NCBI GenBank assembly: GCA_033032175.1
Contig: CM065326.1
Span: forward strand, 11,240,001 to 11,304,000
Reading direction: 5' to 3'
Source: Saturnia japonica
Lineage: Eukaryota > Arthropoda > Insecta > Lepidoptera > Saturniidae
Length of the DNA: 64,000 nt
The notes below the pieces were generated by a model. The model saw only the letters and a program-made list of their open reading frames with translations. It was not told where the DNA came from and ran no database searches. A program made the position numbers and the translations under genes. Position 1 is the first letter of the stretch; each line of letters begins with the position of its first letter. Positions 1 through 10,594 of this stretch are shown piece after piece.

Positions 1-122
1 TTTTCATTTAGTTTTGTCCCATCTTCGCCATTTTGTGGCTCGGGGTCTGGATTATGCTCTTGTGTCGTATTACGTTTGAAATCGCTGCTATTATAACCAT
101 TTTTGTCATATTTTTCAGCCAT
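1..122 (-). CDS. Probable first coding exon of a gene leaving the window (partial)
   Basis: The minus strand is open from an ATG at 122-120 to the window edge, about 40 codons. It starts MAEKYDKNGYNSSDFKRNTT and continues with a hydrophilic stretch rich in Asn, Asp, Glu and Pro. An in-frame TAA lies three codons upstream of the ATG, so the start is well defined. The composition looks like a disordered cytoplasmic N-terminus, as is common for transporters and channels. No domain is visible and I do not recognise the protein. It could be a chance ORF, because only 122 bases are available. The neighbouring DNA to the right is intergenic and then transposon. Confidence 0.4.
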   Translation of the reverse strand, partial: MAEKYDKNGYNSSDFKRNTTQEHNPDPEPQNGEDGTKLNE

Positions 123-537
123 TTTTAATTACAAAGGAATATAAAACTATTTTACACAAATTGTATGATTATTCTGATCAATACAAACAATTACCACACA
201 ACTTTGCATCCGACGATGACGCGCGATGCGACGGAAAAACTTGAATTTTTGTTTATGAATTTATGATTCTACATCCGGCGCAGTGTTGCTACATAAGCTG
301 CTGAACATAGACCAACTGCTGAATATATGTGTTCAGTGTTGCCAACCTTGAAATCTATTTTAGCGTAGAATTTTGGTTATTTGTCTATGGTAGAATTCAT
401 AAAAAAATACGGTAGATTTTTCTCAATTACGTTGTAATAAATCATCAAAATACTTTAGAATTACCGTGTTTAAAAAAAAAACCAAAATTTTACGTGAAAA
501 AACCATACTTAATTAATCTCCTTGAATTAGATAGATA
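123..537. other. AT-rich stretch, no gene seen
   Basis: This would be the 5' flank of the partial gene at the left edge. The string cagtgttgccaac at 334 resembles the terminus of the hAT element at 10410, but I found no matching opposite end. Nothing else is supportable. Confidence 0.4.
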
Positions 538-752
538 TACTGGGTATTAGGAGACCGCTCCCGAAAACGAAGACAGACGATAGTACTAATGACACCTTTG
601 ATAATGGGTCAGAAAAAAAATCATATTTTTAAAACGTTTTATTAGCATTATTCACCCTCCATCATGTTAGTACAGCCAAATGAAACGATAATTAAACAAA
701 AAAAATACATTACTTTACTAAAAAAATCCAGAAATGAAACAAAATCAAAAAC
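538..752. repeat. Left terminal inverted repeat of the mariner-like element
   Basis: This arm reads in reverse complement as the sequence at about 3072-3316. Shared landmarks are ctcctaatacccagta at the tip and the block gtactaacatgatggagggt further in. Tc1/mariner TIRs are often 20-30 bases; arms of about 210 bases are long. Confidence 0.8.
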
Positions 753-2148
753 AGCTGACGTAGAGTCAATGGACAAGCAAGCGCGGGGCCGCGCCGCGCC
801 GGCATTTAGCGATCGCACAAATACTTATTTGAAACATTTGTTTAAATACCTAACTTCTCTACTTTGCCACTGTGCTAGTCTCTACCTAGCCGCTTTCAAT
901 CCGATCAAAGTACCGGCTTCGATTTCCCACTATTGAAAAAATTACATAAATGAAATTTAAATTAAATTTTGTATGTTTAGTAGTATTCTGATGTATTATA
1001 TATGAATCAGATCAGTTCAGTCTAAGTGATTTATAAAAAAATTAGGTATGAAACAGCTTACCGATTTAAATCCTCCGTGGCCTTTTGAAATAAGGTTCAA
1101 ATTGAACTTTGTGACGTAGAATCTGCACATACTAAATTAATTATTGTCACTACTGTGTTTTGTTTTGTAAGATTCAGAAATACACATCGTAAAGTTTCCT
1201 CATTTTTTCTAACTGTCTAACTCAGTACGAAACAATGCATTATGTATTACAGTACTACATTTTAGGTTTTTCGCATTTTCGCGATTTAGTCGTTCATTTT
1301 ACACACACACCGGCAGTGACAACGCGCTCCCTCCGCGCTGTTCCCGCGCCGCGCCGCCGCGCCGTCGTGACACGTGGTCACGATCTGCGCTGGTGTAGGT
1401 ACTAAATTTGCAAGCGACATAAAAGAATTAGGGGCGGCGTTCACGATAAAACCTGTAAGTAATTTTCGATTTTTGTGATGTACATACCTGTTTTCAAATT
1501 AAAGTATTGGCCGGAAAAAACGAAAAGTCTGTTAACATAAAGTACAACAATTCTGTTTTAAATTTCTTCTGATAGATTAATTGACTGTCGATCATAATTG
1601 CAATTAATTTCAACTATTAAATTATTCTGTACCAATTCATTTTTAATTAATTCAATTAATTCATGTACAAAATCAAACATAAAGATTAAATAGTTTTTAT
1701 AATTGTGTACGTGAATATCCAACTAGGTTAATTTAATATTCTAATATCATTTTTGTAGTAACGAGCTCCTTGTTACGTCAGGGTACAATTGATCGTCTAA
1801 TTGTATTAATAATGACAGCTATAACTTCTAAATTCCATAAAAAACTAGTCAGTAGGGGTAACTCAGCTTATAAAATAAAAGTTGGTAATGTCTAACGCTT
1901 TATCGGTCTGTGGAAATGATCAAAGTCCCGTGAACAGCGGCCGCGGCCCACTTCAATAGAAGCGGTTTGTTTTGGCGGGATTGATTATTAAGTTTAGTAT
2001 TTTTAGTTTTTGAGACAGTTATAATACATTTAGACTTTCATGTGCGCATGAGCGACATATATTCGTTCAATCGTATTGTTAATTAAATTATTGTTATTGT
2101 TTTAATGTTACGTTTTGTATCTCTTGTTAAGTTTGTGTTGTTTTAATA

Positions 2149-3086
2149 ATGCCTAACGCGTACGTTTATAGTGCTCGTGAATACGGTAACATGTTAATGT
2201 GCCTTGGAGAAGCCCGCGGGAATGCTTTGTATGCATTGCGAATTTACCGAGAGAGATTCCCGACAGCTCGACATCCGGCTGACTCTCGTCTCATAGCAGC
2301 AGCATTTCAGCGAGTGTTGGAAAATTAGCCCATTGCTCCAGTAGCGGCAGGAAGTGGAAGTCAAGTGGCCGTTCAGTCCGAGGAGCACATTTTAGATTTC
2401 GTTCGCCGAATATCCGAACTTAGGTACACGAAGTATCGCCAAATTGTTAAGGTGTCAGAATAGAACAAGTGTCATACTGGACAGTTCAAAAGGTGTTCAA
2501 GCGTAACCGAATGCGGCCATACAAAGTGCACAAAGTGCATGCTTTGGTACCCGGCAATCACGACCGCCGGCGAGTTTTCTGCCGTTGGTTATTATTATAC
2601 AATCAACAACGTGTCCCTAATTTCATTGAGCACGTCATCTGGACGGACGATTCAACATTTACCAGAAACGGGCTGTGGAACCGAAGAAATACACACGTGT
2701 ATTCCGAGGTGAACCCGCACGCTGTTCTACAAACCGGGCACCAAACCCGATGGTCAGTTAACGTATGGGCAGGTTTATTTAAGGATCGTATACTAGGGCT
2801 AGTATTTCTGCCACAGCGACTTGACGGACAGCGATATTTAAACTTTATAAATGAACAGTTGGTAGATATTTTAGACGACCTATCATTGGCTGAATATCGC
2901 CGCACATGGTTTCAGCATGATGGTGCACCTCCACATGTGGTAAGGTTTGTCCGTGAGCGCCTCACCGAGTTGTTTGATGATCGCTGGATCGGCAGACTAG
3001 GACCACACGCTTGGCCACCTCGCTCACCTGATCTGACCCCGTTAGACTTCTTTCTGTGGGGGTATGTGAAAGAAAGCAGTTTTTGA
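2149..3086 (+). pseudogene. Mariner/Tc1-superfamily transposase (broken)
   Basis: A DDE-type transposase that would cut and paste the surrounding element. The N-terminal part starts at ATG 2149 (MPNAYVYSAREYGNML...) and looks like the helix-turn-helix DNA-binding region. It is broken by TAG at 2326-2328 and again at 2461-2463. A frameshift near 2450 moves the reading into the second part, which is open from about 2457 to TGA 3084-3086. That part carries IWTDDSTF (first catalytic Asp region), FQHDGAPPH (second Asp) and PRSPDLTPLDFFLWGY (third Asp), with 36 residues between the second and third Asp. The protein stops soon after FLWGYVK, earlier than is usual for this group, and the stop lies inside the right TIR. 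The copy at 6727 ends the same way, so the short C-terminus predates the duplication. Confidence 0.85.
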
Positions 3087-3316
3087 TTTTGAGTTTCATT
3101 GCTGGTTTTTTTTTAGTAAAGTAATGTATTTTTTTGTTTAATTATCGTTTCATTTGGCTGTACTAACATGATGGAGGGTGAATAATGCTAATAAAACGTT
3201 TTAAAAATATGATTTTTTTTTCATCAGGATCAATTTTTTTTCTGATCCATTATCAAAGGTGTCATTAGTAATATCATCTGTCTTCGTTTTCGAGAGGGGT
3301 CTCCTAATACCCAGTA
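3072..3316. repeat. Right terminal inverted repeat of the mariner-like element
   Basis: Mirror of 538-752. It overlaps the last codons and the stop of the transposase. It carries an extra block of about 20 bases around 3224-3243 that the left arm lacks, and the same block is present in the second copy at about 7065-7085. Confidence 0.8.
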
Positions 3317-4222
3317 TATAACGTTAACACAACGTAGCAATGTAAAACTTAATATAAAGTTACGTTACGAAAACTTTTCGTTACCGTAGGTATCCAAATA
3401 CGTTTTATTTAAAAAAAAAATAGATATGTCCACACATCAAAGGCGTCGAATAAAAGAAAAAAGCTCTAAATTTGTCGTCTAAAGCGCTAAAATAACAGCA
3501 CCTAGCATTACCAATTAGGCAATTACTAATGGTATTTCGATTATGAATGATCACTCATCATCTACAATACCTATTAAAAACCCCGTCGAATCCGAAAAGG
3601 GTAAATAGGTACCCTAATGACATTGCCAAAAAAAAAATCAAAATTTTATTTATCATGAAAATAAAAATGTTAATGCGTTTTAAAATTAACATATTTAGTT
3701 TTGGTGTCCCTAAAATTTAGCAAAATTTTAAAACGTAGTAACAGCGATACGTTTGATCATATGGCGGTACCCTGCGCCGCGTCGCCTGTATTGCCATGTA
3801 AGTTTCCTTATTTAACAAATTTTTTTAAATTTTATTATGGGTAGTTTTTTTATTTATAATCTGAGATAGATAAAATACAATCTCGATACCTGATAACCCC
3901 TTCATGAATCCGACGGGGTTTTTAATACATACCTACTATATCCATACACAATTAATAAAATTAAAGTGTCTGTTTGTAATGTCAAAATAACAGCTTTTTA
4001 CTAAATGCATATGAAAGTATAAACGAAACCTACAAAAAAAACACCCATTTTTAAAATTGTTGTCTGTCTGTTTGTTCCGGGTAATCTCCGAAACGGTTGA
4101 ATCGATTTTGACGGGACATTCACTGTTAGATAGCTGAATTTGTAGGGAGTAACTTAGGCTACTTTTATTTTAGAAAAAGAATTAGGCACTATTTTAATAA
4201 GTCTTTCACTGAAATCTAGCAC
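3317..4222. repeat. Right flank shared by units A and B
   Basis: This flank recurs almost unchanged in unit B (7162-7622, 10289-10409 and 11243-11576), so the mariner insertion and its flank were copied together. It holds two facing arms sharing attaaaaaccccgtcg (3573-3594 and 3905-3926), suggesting a small MITE-like core of about 360 bases. From about 3945 to 4195 there is a copy of a dispersed repeat (gtctgtttgtaat...ccgaaacggttgaatcgat) seen in reverse orientation at 40410-40925 and 47600-47815. No coding potential. Confidence 0.65.
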
Positions 4223-4375
4223 TGTAATATTATTACGCTACGGTTCTATTTATTTAAATTAAGGATTAAAATATTAACGAGGATTCACATGTTTCTCAAT
4301 TCTCTTTATTTTTCTAACAACAACTGTTGCCAACGCAACCACTTCAAAAAACGAATACATTCGGATTTCACAACA
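4223..4375 (-). repeat. 3' LTR of the BEL/Pao element
   Basis: On the minus strand the stretch begins TGTTGTGAAATCC and ends AATATTACA, the TGT...ACA termini typical of LTRs. It is preceded by a purine-rich CGGAGGA tract that fits a polypurine tract. Length is about 153 bases, short for an LTR. A second LTR is missing, so the boundaries rest on these signals only. Confidence 0.55.
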
Positions 4376-4639
4376 TCCTCCGCACACCGAAACAAAGTAT
4401 ATATCTGAATGTTATATTACTGAAGTACAATTATATTATATAAAAATTTAACAATTTACAACTTTCCTCGAAGCTCTATCACAATATGAAAAAATTACAA
4501 CCATTGCCATTATTAATTATAATAATAGTTTTACAATTATAAATTAATATAATGTATCATATTTGTCTGACAGATAATTAGTAACAAAAAATAAACTAAA
4601 TATGGAGATTGCTATAAAAGACAGTTTAGAATAAAGAAT

Positions 4640-6726
4640 TTAAACATATAACTTATACTCACTTGGCAGTTTTACCACCCTACCGCTGCGAGTCTTCAAC
4701 TGTGGTTTCTCAGGACTCATTGATCTTTGTTGATCTGCTGAATTAGAGTTTAATAAACTATCATTACCTGTTGGGCTATTTTGATCATCAGAATCTGTCT
4801 TCAAAAAACTAAAATCAGTACATGTGATTTCTAGTTTGTACAGTCTTTGAAAAGGACGAACCTTGTACCCTACAGATGTTCTCACGCGTGCAGATCTGCT
4901 AATACCATCTCTTCCAGGGTAAATTTCTTCGATTAATCCTAAAGGCCACTTTATCCTTTTATCTCCGGTTTCAATTAAAACAATATCTCCTACTTTCAGA
5001 CTATCAGCCTTTTCTCTTCCTCTTTGCACTAACATTGTTAAATATTCAGTTTTGAATCTATGTCTAAATTGCTCTCGAAGATTTTGTAAGTATCTTAGAC
5101 GTTTATTCATGCCTTTTGCATCAATATGATCAATATCAGTTACATCTGTGTTGCTCAAAGGCTGTATGAAATGTGCTGGTGTCAATGGCTCCAATGCTTC
5201 AGCTTTATCGTTGTTAACATATGTCAATGGACGGCCATTCATTGTGGCTTCACAGTCACAAAGAATAGTTTGAAGCTCATCATACGATAAAGATGATTTT
5301 CCTAAGACACGACGCAGTAAATCTTTCATCATTCTTATTAGACGCTCTCAATACCCTCCCCACCAAGCAGCAGAAGGTACATTCATTTTCCACGTTATGC
5401 GTTCTATCATCGAGCGTCTTTGGATTTCATCCCAATCTAACAAGGTAAGTAGATGTTTAATTCCTTGAAAATTAGTGCCTTGGTCTGACATAAGCGTGTC
5501 GATGCGACCACGTCGTGCTATAAATCTCCTTAATGTCATTATAAATGATTCTGTGGACAAGGACTTAGTCAATTCTAGATGTACTGCACGATAGACAGCA
5601 CAAGTGTAAAGCACAATCCAGCATTTCTCTCCATTTTTCAAATAAAAAGGTCCAGCGAGATCAACTCCTGTTGTTTGAAACGGTGCTGAACATGTTACAC
5701 GTTCTGTAGGTAATGGAGCAGTCGGTGCTTGTACTGGTTTTGATCTATGTCTTATACATATGATGCATTTAGATATAACTGATCTCACTAGGCGACGAAT
5801 TCCTATTATCCAGAATCTAGACCGGATGTCTGCAATTAGCTGATTGGTGCCTGCATGTTGTAGCTGTACATGTCTTTGTCTCACTAGTGCAGTCACAATA
5901 GGATTATTCGCTAAAAGTAGGTAAGGAGTTATTATTTGTTTAGGAAAATCTGATAGCAGCAATTTTGTTTTAACTCTTAATATTCCTTCATTATCACAAA
6001 ACTGTGTCAGACTTCCACTCTTCTTTTCAATCAACTCCATATTTTCATGTTGTACAAATTTTATTATATGCTTTTCAGCCTCGTTAAATTCACTGTATGC
6101 TATTTCACCAATCCTCGTATTATTTTTATTACGTATATTATATATAAATCTCATTACCCAGGCCAACGTTCTTACAATCTTTGTATATTTACTGAAATAG
6201 TTTTCCAATTGTTTTAATATACTCTCATTTAAACTAATGTTTATATTGCATACAGTTTTCTTAAGTTCGACATGTGCCTCCTTTTCCTCAATCAGCAACT
6301 CCGACTTACGCCACTGATCAGGTTCCAAGTGCAATCACTGTGGACCCTCCCACCAATGCATTTCGGCGAGAACTTTTGCATTGCATCCTCTGGATGCTAT
6401 GTCGGCCCAATTCTGCTGACCTGGAATATGATGCCAATTATGTGAATTAGTATTTTCTCTAATTTCCTTTACTCTGTTTCCTACAAATGTGTTCCACGCT
6501 AGTTCTCTTTTTATCCAGTATAGAACTACACAAGAATCTGATCAGCAATATATATCATACTCAGTAAGCTGGAGACTTTTTTGTACATTTGTAAGTAATC
6601 TTGTCCCTATCAAAGCAGCAGTTAACTCCAATCTGGGGATAGTCATATTCTTTGGTGGTGATACTCTAGCCTTCGCGGCTACTAATTGTACTGATATTTT
6701 ATTATTTTTCTGCGCCCTCAAAAAAA
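4640..6726 (-). pseudogene. BEL/Pao pol: RNase H end, integrase, C-terminal domain
   Basis: A single minus-strand frame of about 695 codons runs without a frameshift from 6726 to the TAG at 4640-4642. In order it shows the RT/RNase H end (TIPRLELTAAL, then SDSCVVLYWI), the region with WWEGP, the zinc-binding integrase N-terminus (HVQLQHAGTNQLI ... CIICIRHR), the integrase core (TTGVDLAGPFYLKN, MSDQGTNFQG, WKMNVPSAAWWGG) and the late domain (LVQRGREKADSLKVGDIVLI) found after integrase in this family. The frame is broken only by three TGA codons, at 6542-6544, 6335-6337 and 5348-5350. Each sits where the family normally has Trp. Non-functional as DNA-encoded protein. There is no RT active site, because the 5' part is gone. 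Confidence 0.85.
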
Positions 6727-7622
6727 CTATCATTGGCTGAATATCGCCGCACATGGTTTCAGCATGATGGTGCACCTCCACATGTGGTAAGGTTTGTCCG
6801 TGAGCGCCTCACCGAGTTGTTTGATGATCGCTGGATCGGCAGACTAGGACCACACGCTTGGCTCGCTCACCTGTTCTGACCCCGTTAGACTTCTTTCAGT
6901 GGGGGTATGTGAAAGAAAGCTGTTTTTGATTTTGTGTTTCATTGCTGGTTTTTTTAAGTAAAGTAATGTATTTTTTTTGTTTCATTATCGTTTCATTTGG
7001 CTGTACTAACATGATGGAGGGTGAATAATGCTAATAAAACGTTTTAAAAATATGATTTTTTTTTCATCAGGATCAATTTTTTTTCTGATCCATTATCAAA
7101 GGTGTCATTAGTAATATCATCTGTCTTAGTTTTCGAGAGGGGTCTCCTAATACCCAGTATATAACGTTAACACAACATAGCAACGTAAAACTTCATATAA
7201 AGTTACGTTACGAAAACTTTTCGTTACCGTAAGTATTCAAATACGTTTTATTAAAAAAAAAAATAGATATGTCCACACATCAAAGGCGTCGAATAAAAGA
7301 AAAAAGGTCTAAATTTGTCGCCTAAAGCGCTAAAATAACAGCACCTAGCATTACCAATTAGGCAATTACTAATGGTATTTCGATTATGAATGATCACTCA
7401 TCATCTATACAATACCTATTAAAAACCCCGTCGAATCCGAAAAGGATAAATAGGTACCCAATGACATTGCCAAAAAAATATCAAAATTTTATTTATCATG
7501 AAAATAAAAATGTTAATGCGTTTTAAAATTAACATATTTAGTTTTGGTGTCCCTAAAATTTAGCAAAATTTTTAAACGTAGTAACAGCGATACGTTTGAT
7601 CGTATGGCGGTACCCTGCGCCG
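6727..7622 (+). mobile_element. Unit B, first part: 3' half of the mariner-like element plus flank
   Basis: Matches 2880-3780 closely. It starts inside the transposase (YRRTWFQHDGAPPH), carries the right TIR (to about 7161) and continues into the same flank. A five-base loss near 6862 shifts the transposase frame before the third catalytic Asp. The abrupt start at 6727 abuts the truncated BEL element. The 5' half of the mariner is missing here. Confidence 0.85.
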
Positions 7623-8195
7623 CACATTGGACTGAAATCGGAGCCTCCCTTTCATAGGATTTTAGAAAAAATAAATATGTTATTTCATAGTTTTAAGTAT
7701 ACAGTTTTATCAAAACAGTCATATCATTGTATAATTTAGCAATTTCTAGCTTTATTTTTAAATTCTACACCATATAATATGGACTTGTAAATTTCAAATG
7801 TATGAAAATGGATTTTCTTTTCGTCATAACTTTTTTGTGTTTTGAGTTGTAAAGCTGAAACTTATACATATCGTTACTGGGATGGTAACAAACCCTTAGG
7901 ACTTTTCACCTTGACCCCGGGCGTCCCCGTACAACAGATATTTGTTGATGAAAATTTCATACTTTGATGACATTGTATTGAGGTGAAATCATCAATCTGT
8001 AGGTTTATTTTCGACCTGAATGTTACAGGTATCGATTAATAAAGTTACCCCTGATTTATCCTACCGCTTCGTTTTCAAAAATACGATTCTGAATTCGTTT
8101 TCAAATTTCAATATACCTGTTTTTCTTTATTAAAAGTTGTAAATTACCTATAAATTTGCACTATAAACTTAAATTAACACCAATTATCATTACCT
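7623..8195. repeat. Left long inverted repeat of Transib
   Basis: Inverse of about 9715-10283, with small gaps and substitutions. Shared landmarks are cacattggactgaaatcgg at the tip, the gaccccgggcgtccccgta block near 7911 and ttattaaaagttgtaaat near 8127. Confidence 0.75.
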
Positions 8196-8516
8196 GCTAC
8201 TATTCTTGATTATTTTTGTTCCACATTTGTACCAAAATGTCTTGATTTTGCTAATTAGGGTAATTAGTTTATTTGTTTCGTTGATATTAATGTTTGTCAT
8301 AAAAGATTAAACCGTTATTTCTGGGGCTAGATTAGGATTCTAAATGAAAGCAGTGTAAATAACATGAGATCTCATATTCATTTTAACTTATCGATTACAA
8401 CAGTACCTCTAAATAGATGATGTAAATGTAAATTCCAAATATATAAAAATATTTTATAACAAAATTATGATATACATATAGTACCGATGATACCTACTTA
8501 ATTACACTCATACATT

Positions 8517-9502
8517 ACTCAGAGTCACACAAATTTATTACATCTACAAACTCTATATGTTCTTTATCTGACGTACAATTTACCAATAACGATTTAGCTT
8601 CATCTGATAGCGGTTTATGGGTAAGTTGACTTATCTTAGGTCTGATGCTGGACAGGTATGGGTAAGAAGTTATTAACAAACTATAGATAATATCCTCATT
8701 TGTTGCAATTCTACTAATTTTTCTCGAGTGGAATACTCTAAAATTTTTAAATCTGTATTGAGTGCTTCAGAAGCCTCTTCAGAAAGTTTGCCAATTGGGA
8801 TAAAGTTATTATGCTGCACCATGCATGAGTAAATTATGCACGCTAGAAGGCATATAATACCACTGATATAACTCGACATATTTATGAACTGTTTTAGAAC
8901 AAACAATATTGCCGGAACTTTTCCACATCAACAAACTTTCCATATGAGACTACCTGAAGAATCACCGCAAATCTCCTGATGAGTTCTTCATCAACATCAG
9001 TGATCTGTGCAGTTACGTGAGGATTTGCAAAAAACCACTTTGCGGTGTTCCCATCATTGGTCGTTCCCGCACCTTGTTTAACTATATCTTCAAGCAATCA
9101 GTCCCATTTCATCTCGAAACTTTTCTTGAATAATATTTTTCTTGTTATCAACTAGTTGCTTTAATTCGTCTCCTTTGGCTTGCCATTTTTTGAAATCTAG
9201 GCGATACGCAATATGCAATACGCATTCCATGCGTTTAATCCAGGCGTGGAAGGAAGATAGGCCATACTTAAAAATATCCTCAGAATGAGAACTTCGCGAT
9301 ATCAAGTCGGTGGCATTCATATCTTTCGGCTTCGCTTTACAAATATCACATACTGCTGTTGAGGTATCTGAAAGATATGAAGTTATCTTACCATATATCA
9401 TGGTCATATGAAGTCTGTGTTTCACATTTGTATCATTGACAGCAGTTGGCTGCAATGCAGCAATTCCCCTTTCAACAATTAATTCATATCTTTTGAACGG
9501 GG
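8517..9502 (-). pseudogene. Transib transposase, RAG1-like C-terminal half (broken)
   Basis: Minus-strand remnant of the RAG1-related transposase. From 9502 down: RYELIVERGIAALQPTAVND, a zinc-type motif CDICKAKPKDMN, YGLSSFHAWIKRMEC, then after a one-base frameshift near 9090 TNDGNTAKWFF and LIRRFAVILQ. After a further break near 8900 come MHGA, IPIGKLSEEASEA and a tail ending near 8517. The last block aligns with the RAG1 segment holding the catalytic glutamate, so the Glu-rich LSEEASEA motif probably contains it. The two catalytic Asp regions would lie upstream and are absent. There are at least two frameshifts plus an in-frame stop. Non-functional. Confidence 0.75.
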
Positions 9503-10190
9503 ACGCCTGGGTTCAATGTCAAAGGTTCTAAGGTTTCGTTACCACCTCGGTAACGTTACGTATAAGTTTCAGCTTTATAATTAAAAACAAAAAAGTTATG
9601 AAGAAAGGCAAGTTCATTTTCATACATATAAAATTTACAAGTCAATATTATTTGGTATATAAGGTAAAAATAAAGATTGAAATTGCTAAATTGGTAATTT
9701 ATTAATGATAATTGGTGTTAATTTAAGTAGATAGTCCAAATTTAGAGGTAATGTACAACTTTTAATAAAGAAAAATAGGTACATTGATTTTTTTAAATTA
9801 ATTCTGAATTGTATTTTTGAAAGATAATGAAAACGAAGCTGTAAGGTAAATCAGGAGTAACTTTATTAATCGATACCTGTAGCATTCAGGTCGAAAATAA
9901 ACCTACATATTTGATTATTTCACCTCTATACAATGTCATCAAAGTATGAAATTTTCATCAACAAATATCTGTTGTACGGAGACGCCCGGGGTCAAGGTGA
10001 AAAGTCCTAAGGGTTTGTTACCATCCCAGTAACGATATGTATAAGTTTCAGCTTTACAACTTAAAACAGAAAAAAGTTATGACGAAAAGAAAATCCATTT
10101 TCATACATTTGAAATTTACAAGTCCATATTATATGGTGTAGAATTTAAAAATAAAGCTAGAAATTGCTAAATTATACAATGACATGACTG
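9485..10190. repeat. Direct duplication inside the right end of Transib
   Basis: Copies at about 9485-9700 and 9980-10190, same orientation, offset about 490 bases. Both contain the series gacgcc..gg, gttacca, agtttcagcttta, cattttcatacat, atttacaagtc and attgctaaatt. They correspond to the inner part of the left arm read in reverse, so the right arm is present twice in part. Confidence 0.7.
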
Positions 10191-10283
10191 TTTTGACAAA
10201 ACTGTATACTTAAAACTATGAAATAACATATTTAATTTTTCTAAAATCCTATGAAAGGGAGGCTCCGATTTCAGTCCAATGTG

Positions 10284-10409
10284 CGCCGCGTCGCCTCTAT
10301 TGACATGTAAGTTTCCTCAATTACCAATTTTTTTTAAATTTTATTTTGGATATTTTTTTAATTTATTATCTGAGATAGATACATATAAAATAAACAAAAT
10401 ACAATCTCG
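10284..10409 (+). repeat. Unit B, middle part
   Basis: Continuation of the flank shared with unit A (about 3776-3893) after the Transib insertion. It starts with the second CGCCG and ends with the first copy of the hAT target duplication CAATCTCG (10402-10409). Confidence 0.75.
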
Positions 10410-10420
10410 CAGTGTTGCCA

Positions 10421-10530
10421 ATTTAGCTCTTTTAGAAGTAATGAATTCCTCTTGAAATGCTCTTTGGGTGGCGATTAGGTGTACGTGATATCTACGTCTT
10501 CTGTTCCTTACACGTTTACGAAGATAGTAA
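10421..10530 (-). pseudogene. Possible Harbinger-type transposase fragment inside the hAT element
   Basis: On the minus strand a short open stretch reads YYLRKRVRNRRRRYHVHLIA and then TQRAFQEEFITS. The Arg-rich run followed by a V-H-P-like block and R..F...F resembles the N-terminal segment of PIF/Harbinger nuclease-type transposases. It ends in the hAT terminal repeat. It is too short to be certain. Confidence 0.25.
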
Positions 10531-10594
10531 AGCACTGAAAGCTACAAACTGACGGTCGTTTAATGGGTACCGTCAGGACGGATCATACGCACTG

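Larger units (their letters stand above)
538..3316 (+). mobile_element. Mariner/Tc1-superfamily DNA transposon with TIRs of about 0.2 kb (unit A)
   Basis: The element is about 2.78 kb. It begins tactgggtattaggagac and ends with the inverse, and it is flanked on both sides by TA as expected for this superfamily. The inverted repeats run about 538-752 and 3072-3316. They match closely except for a block of about 20 bases (around 3224-3243) present only in the right arm. Inside is a plus-strand DDE transposase pseudogene (2149-3086) whose stop codon lies in the right TIR. The 1300-1400 segment is unusually GC- and CpG-rich and may be the old promoter. The element appears immobile now, because the transposase has stops and a frameshift. 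Its 3' half is repeated at 6727. Confidence 0.85.
4223..6726 (-). mobile_element. BEL/Pao LTR retrotransposon, 5'-truncated
   Basis: A minus-strand element retaining the 3' part of pol and the 3' LTR. The right edge (its 5' side) stops abruptly at the start of unit B. No 5' LTR, gag or protease is present. The left edge is the 3' LTR, which begins at the base where the unit A flank ends. See the separate LTR and pol entries. Confidence 0.85.
7623..10283 (-). mobile_element. Transib transposon (RAG1-related) inserted in unit B
   Basis: The ends are CACATTGGACTGAAATCGG and its inverse. A five-base GC-rich target duplication, CGCCG, lies at 7618-7622 and 10284-10288. Unit A shows the empty site at about 3774-3782. 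Terminal CAC and a 5-bp GC-rich duplication are hallmarks of Transib, the family related to RAG1. The inverted repeats are very long (about 7623-8195 and 9715-10283). A block of about 200 bases is repeated in direct order at 9485-9700 and 9980-10190, so the right end looks doubled. Between the arms is the 3' part of a transposase on the minus strand. At 2.66 kb with no N-terminal coding region, this is a deletion derivative. Confidence 0.85.

Noticed and set aside
2603..2905. Minus-strand ORF of 100 codons
   Set aside because: Lies opposite the transposase frame and has no motif; an antisense shadow.
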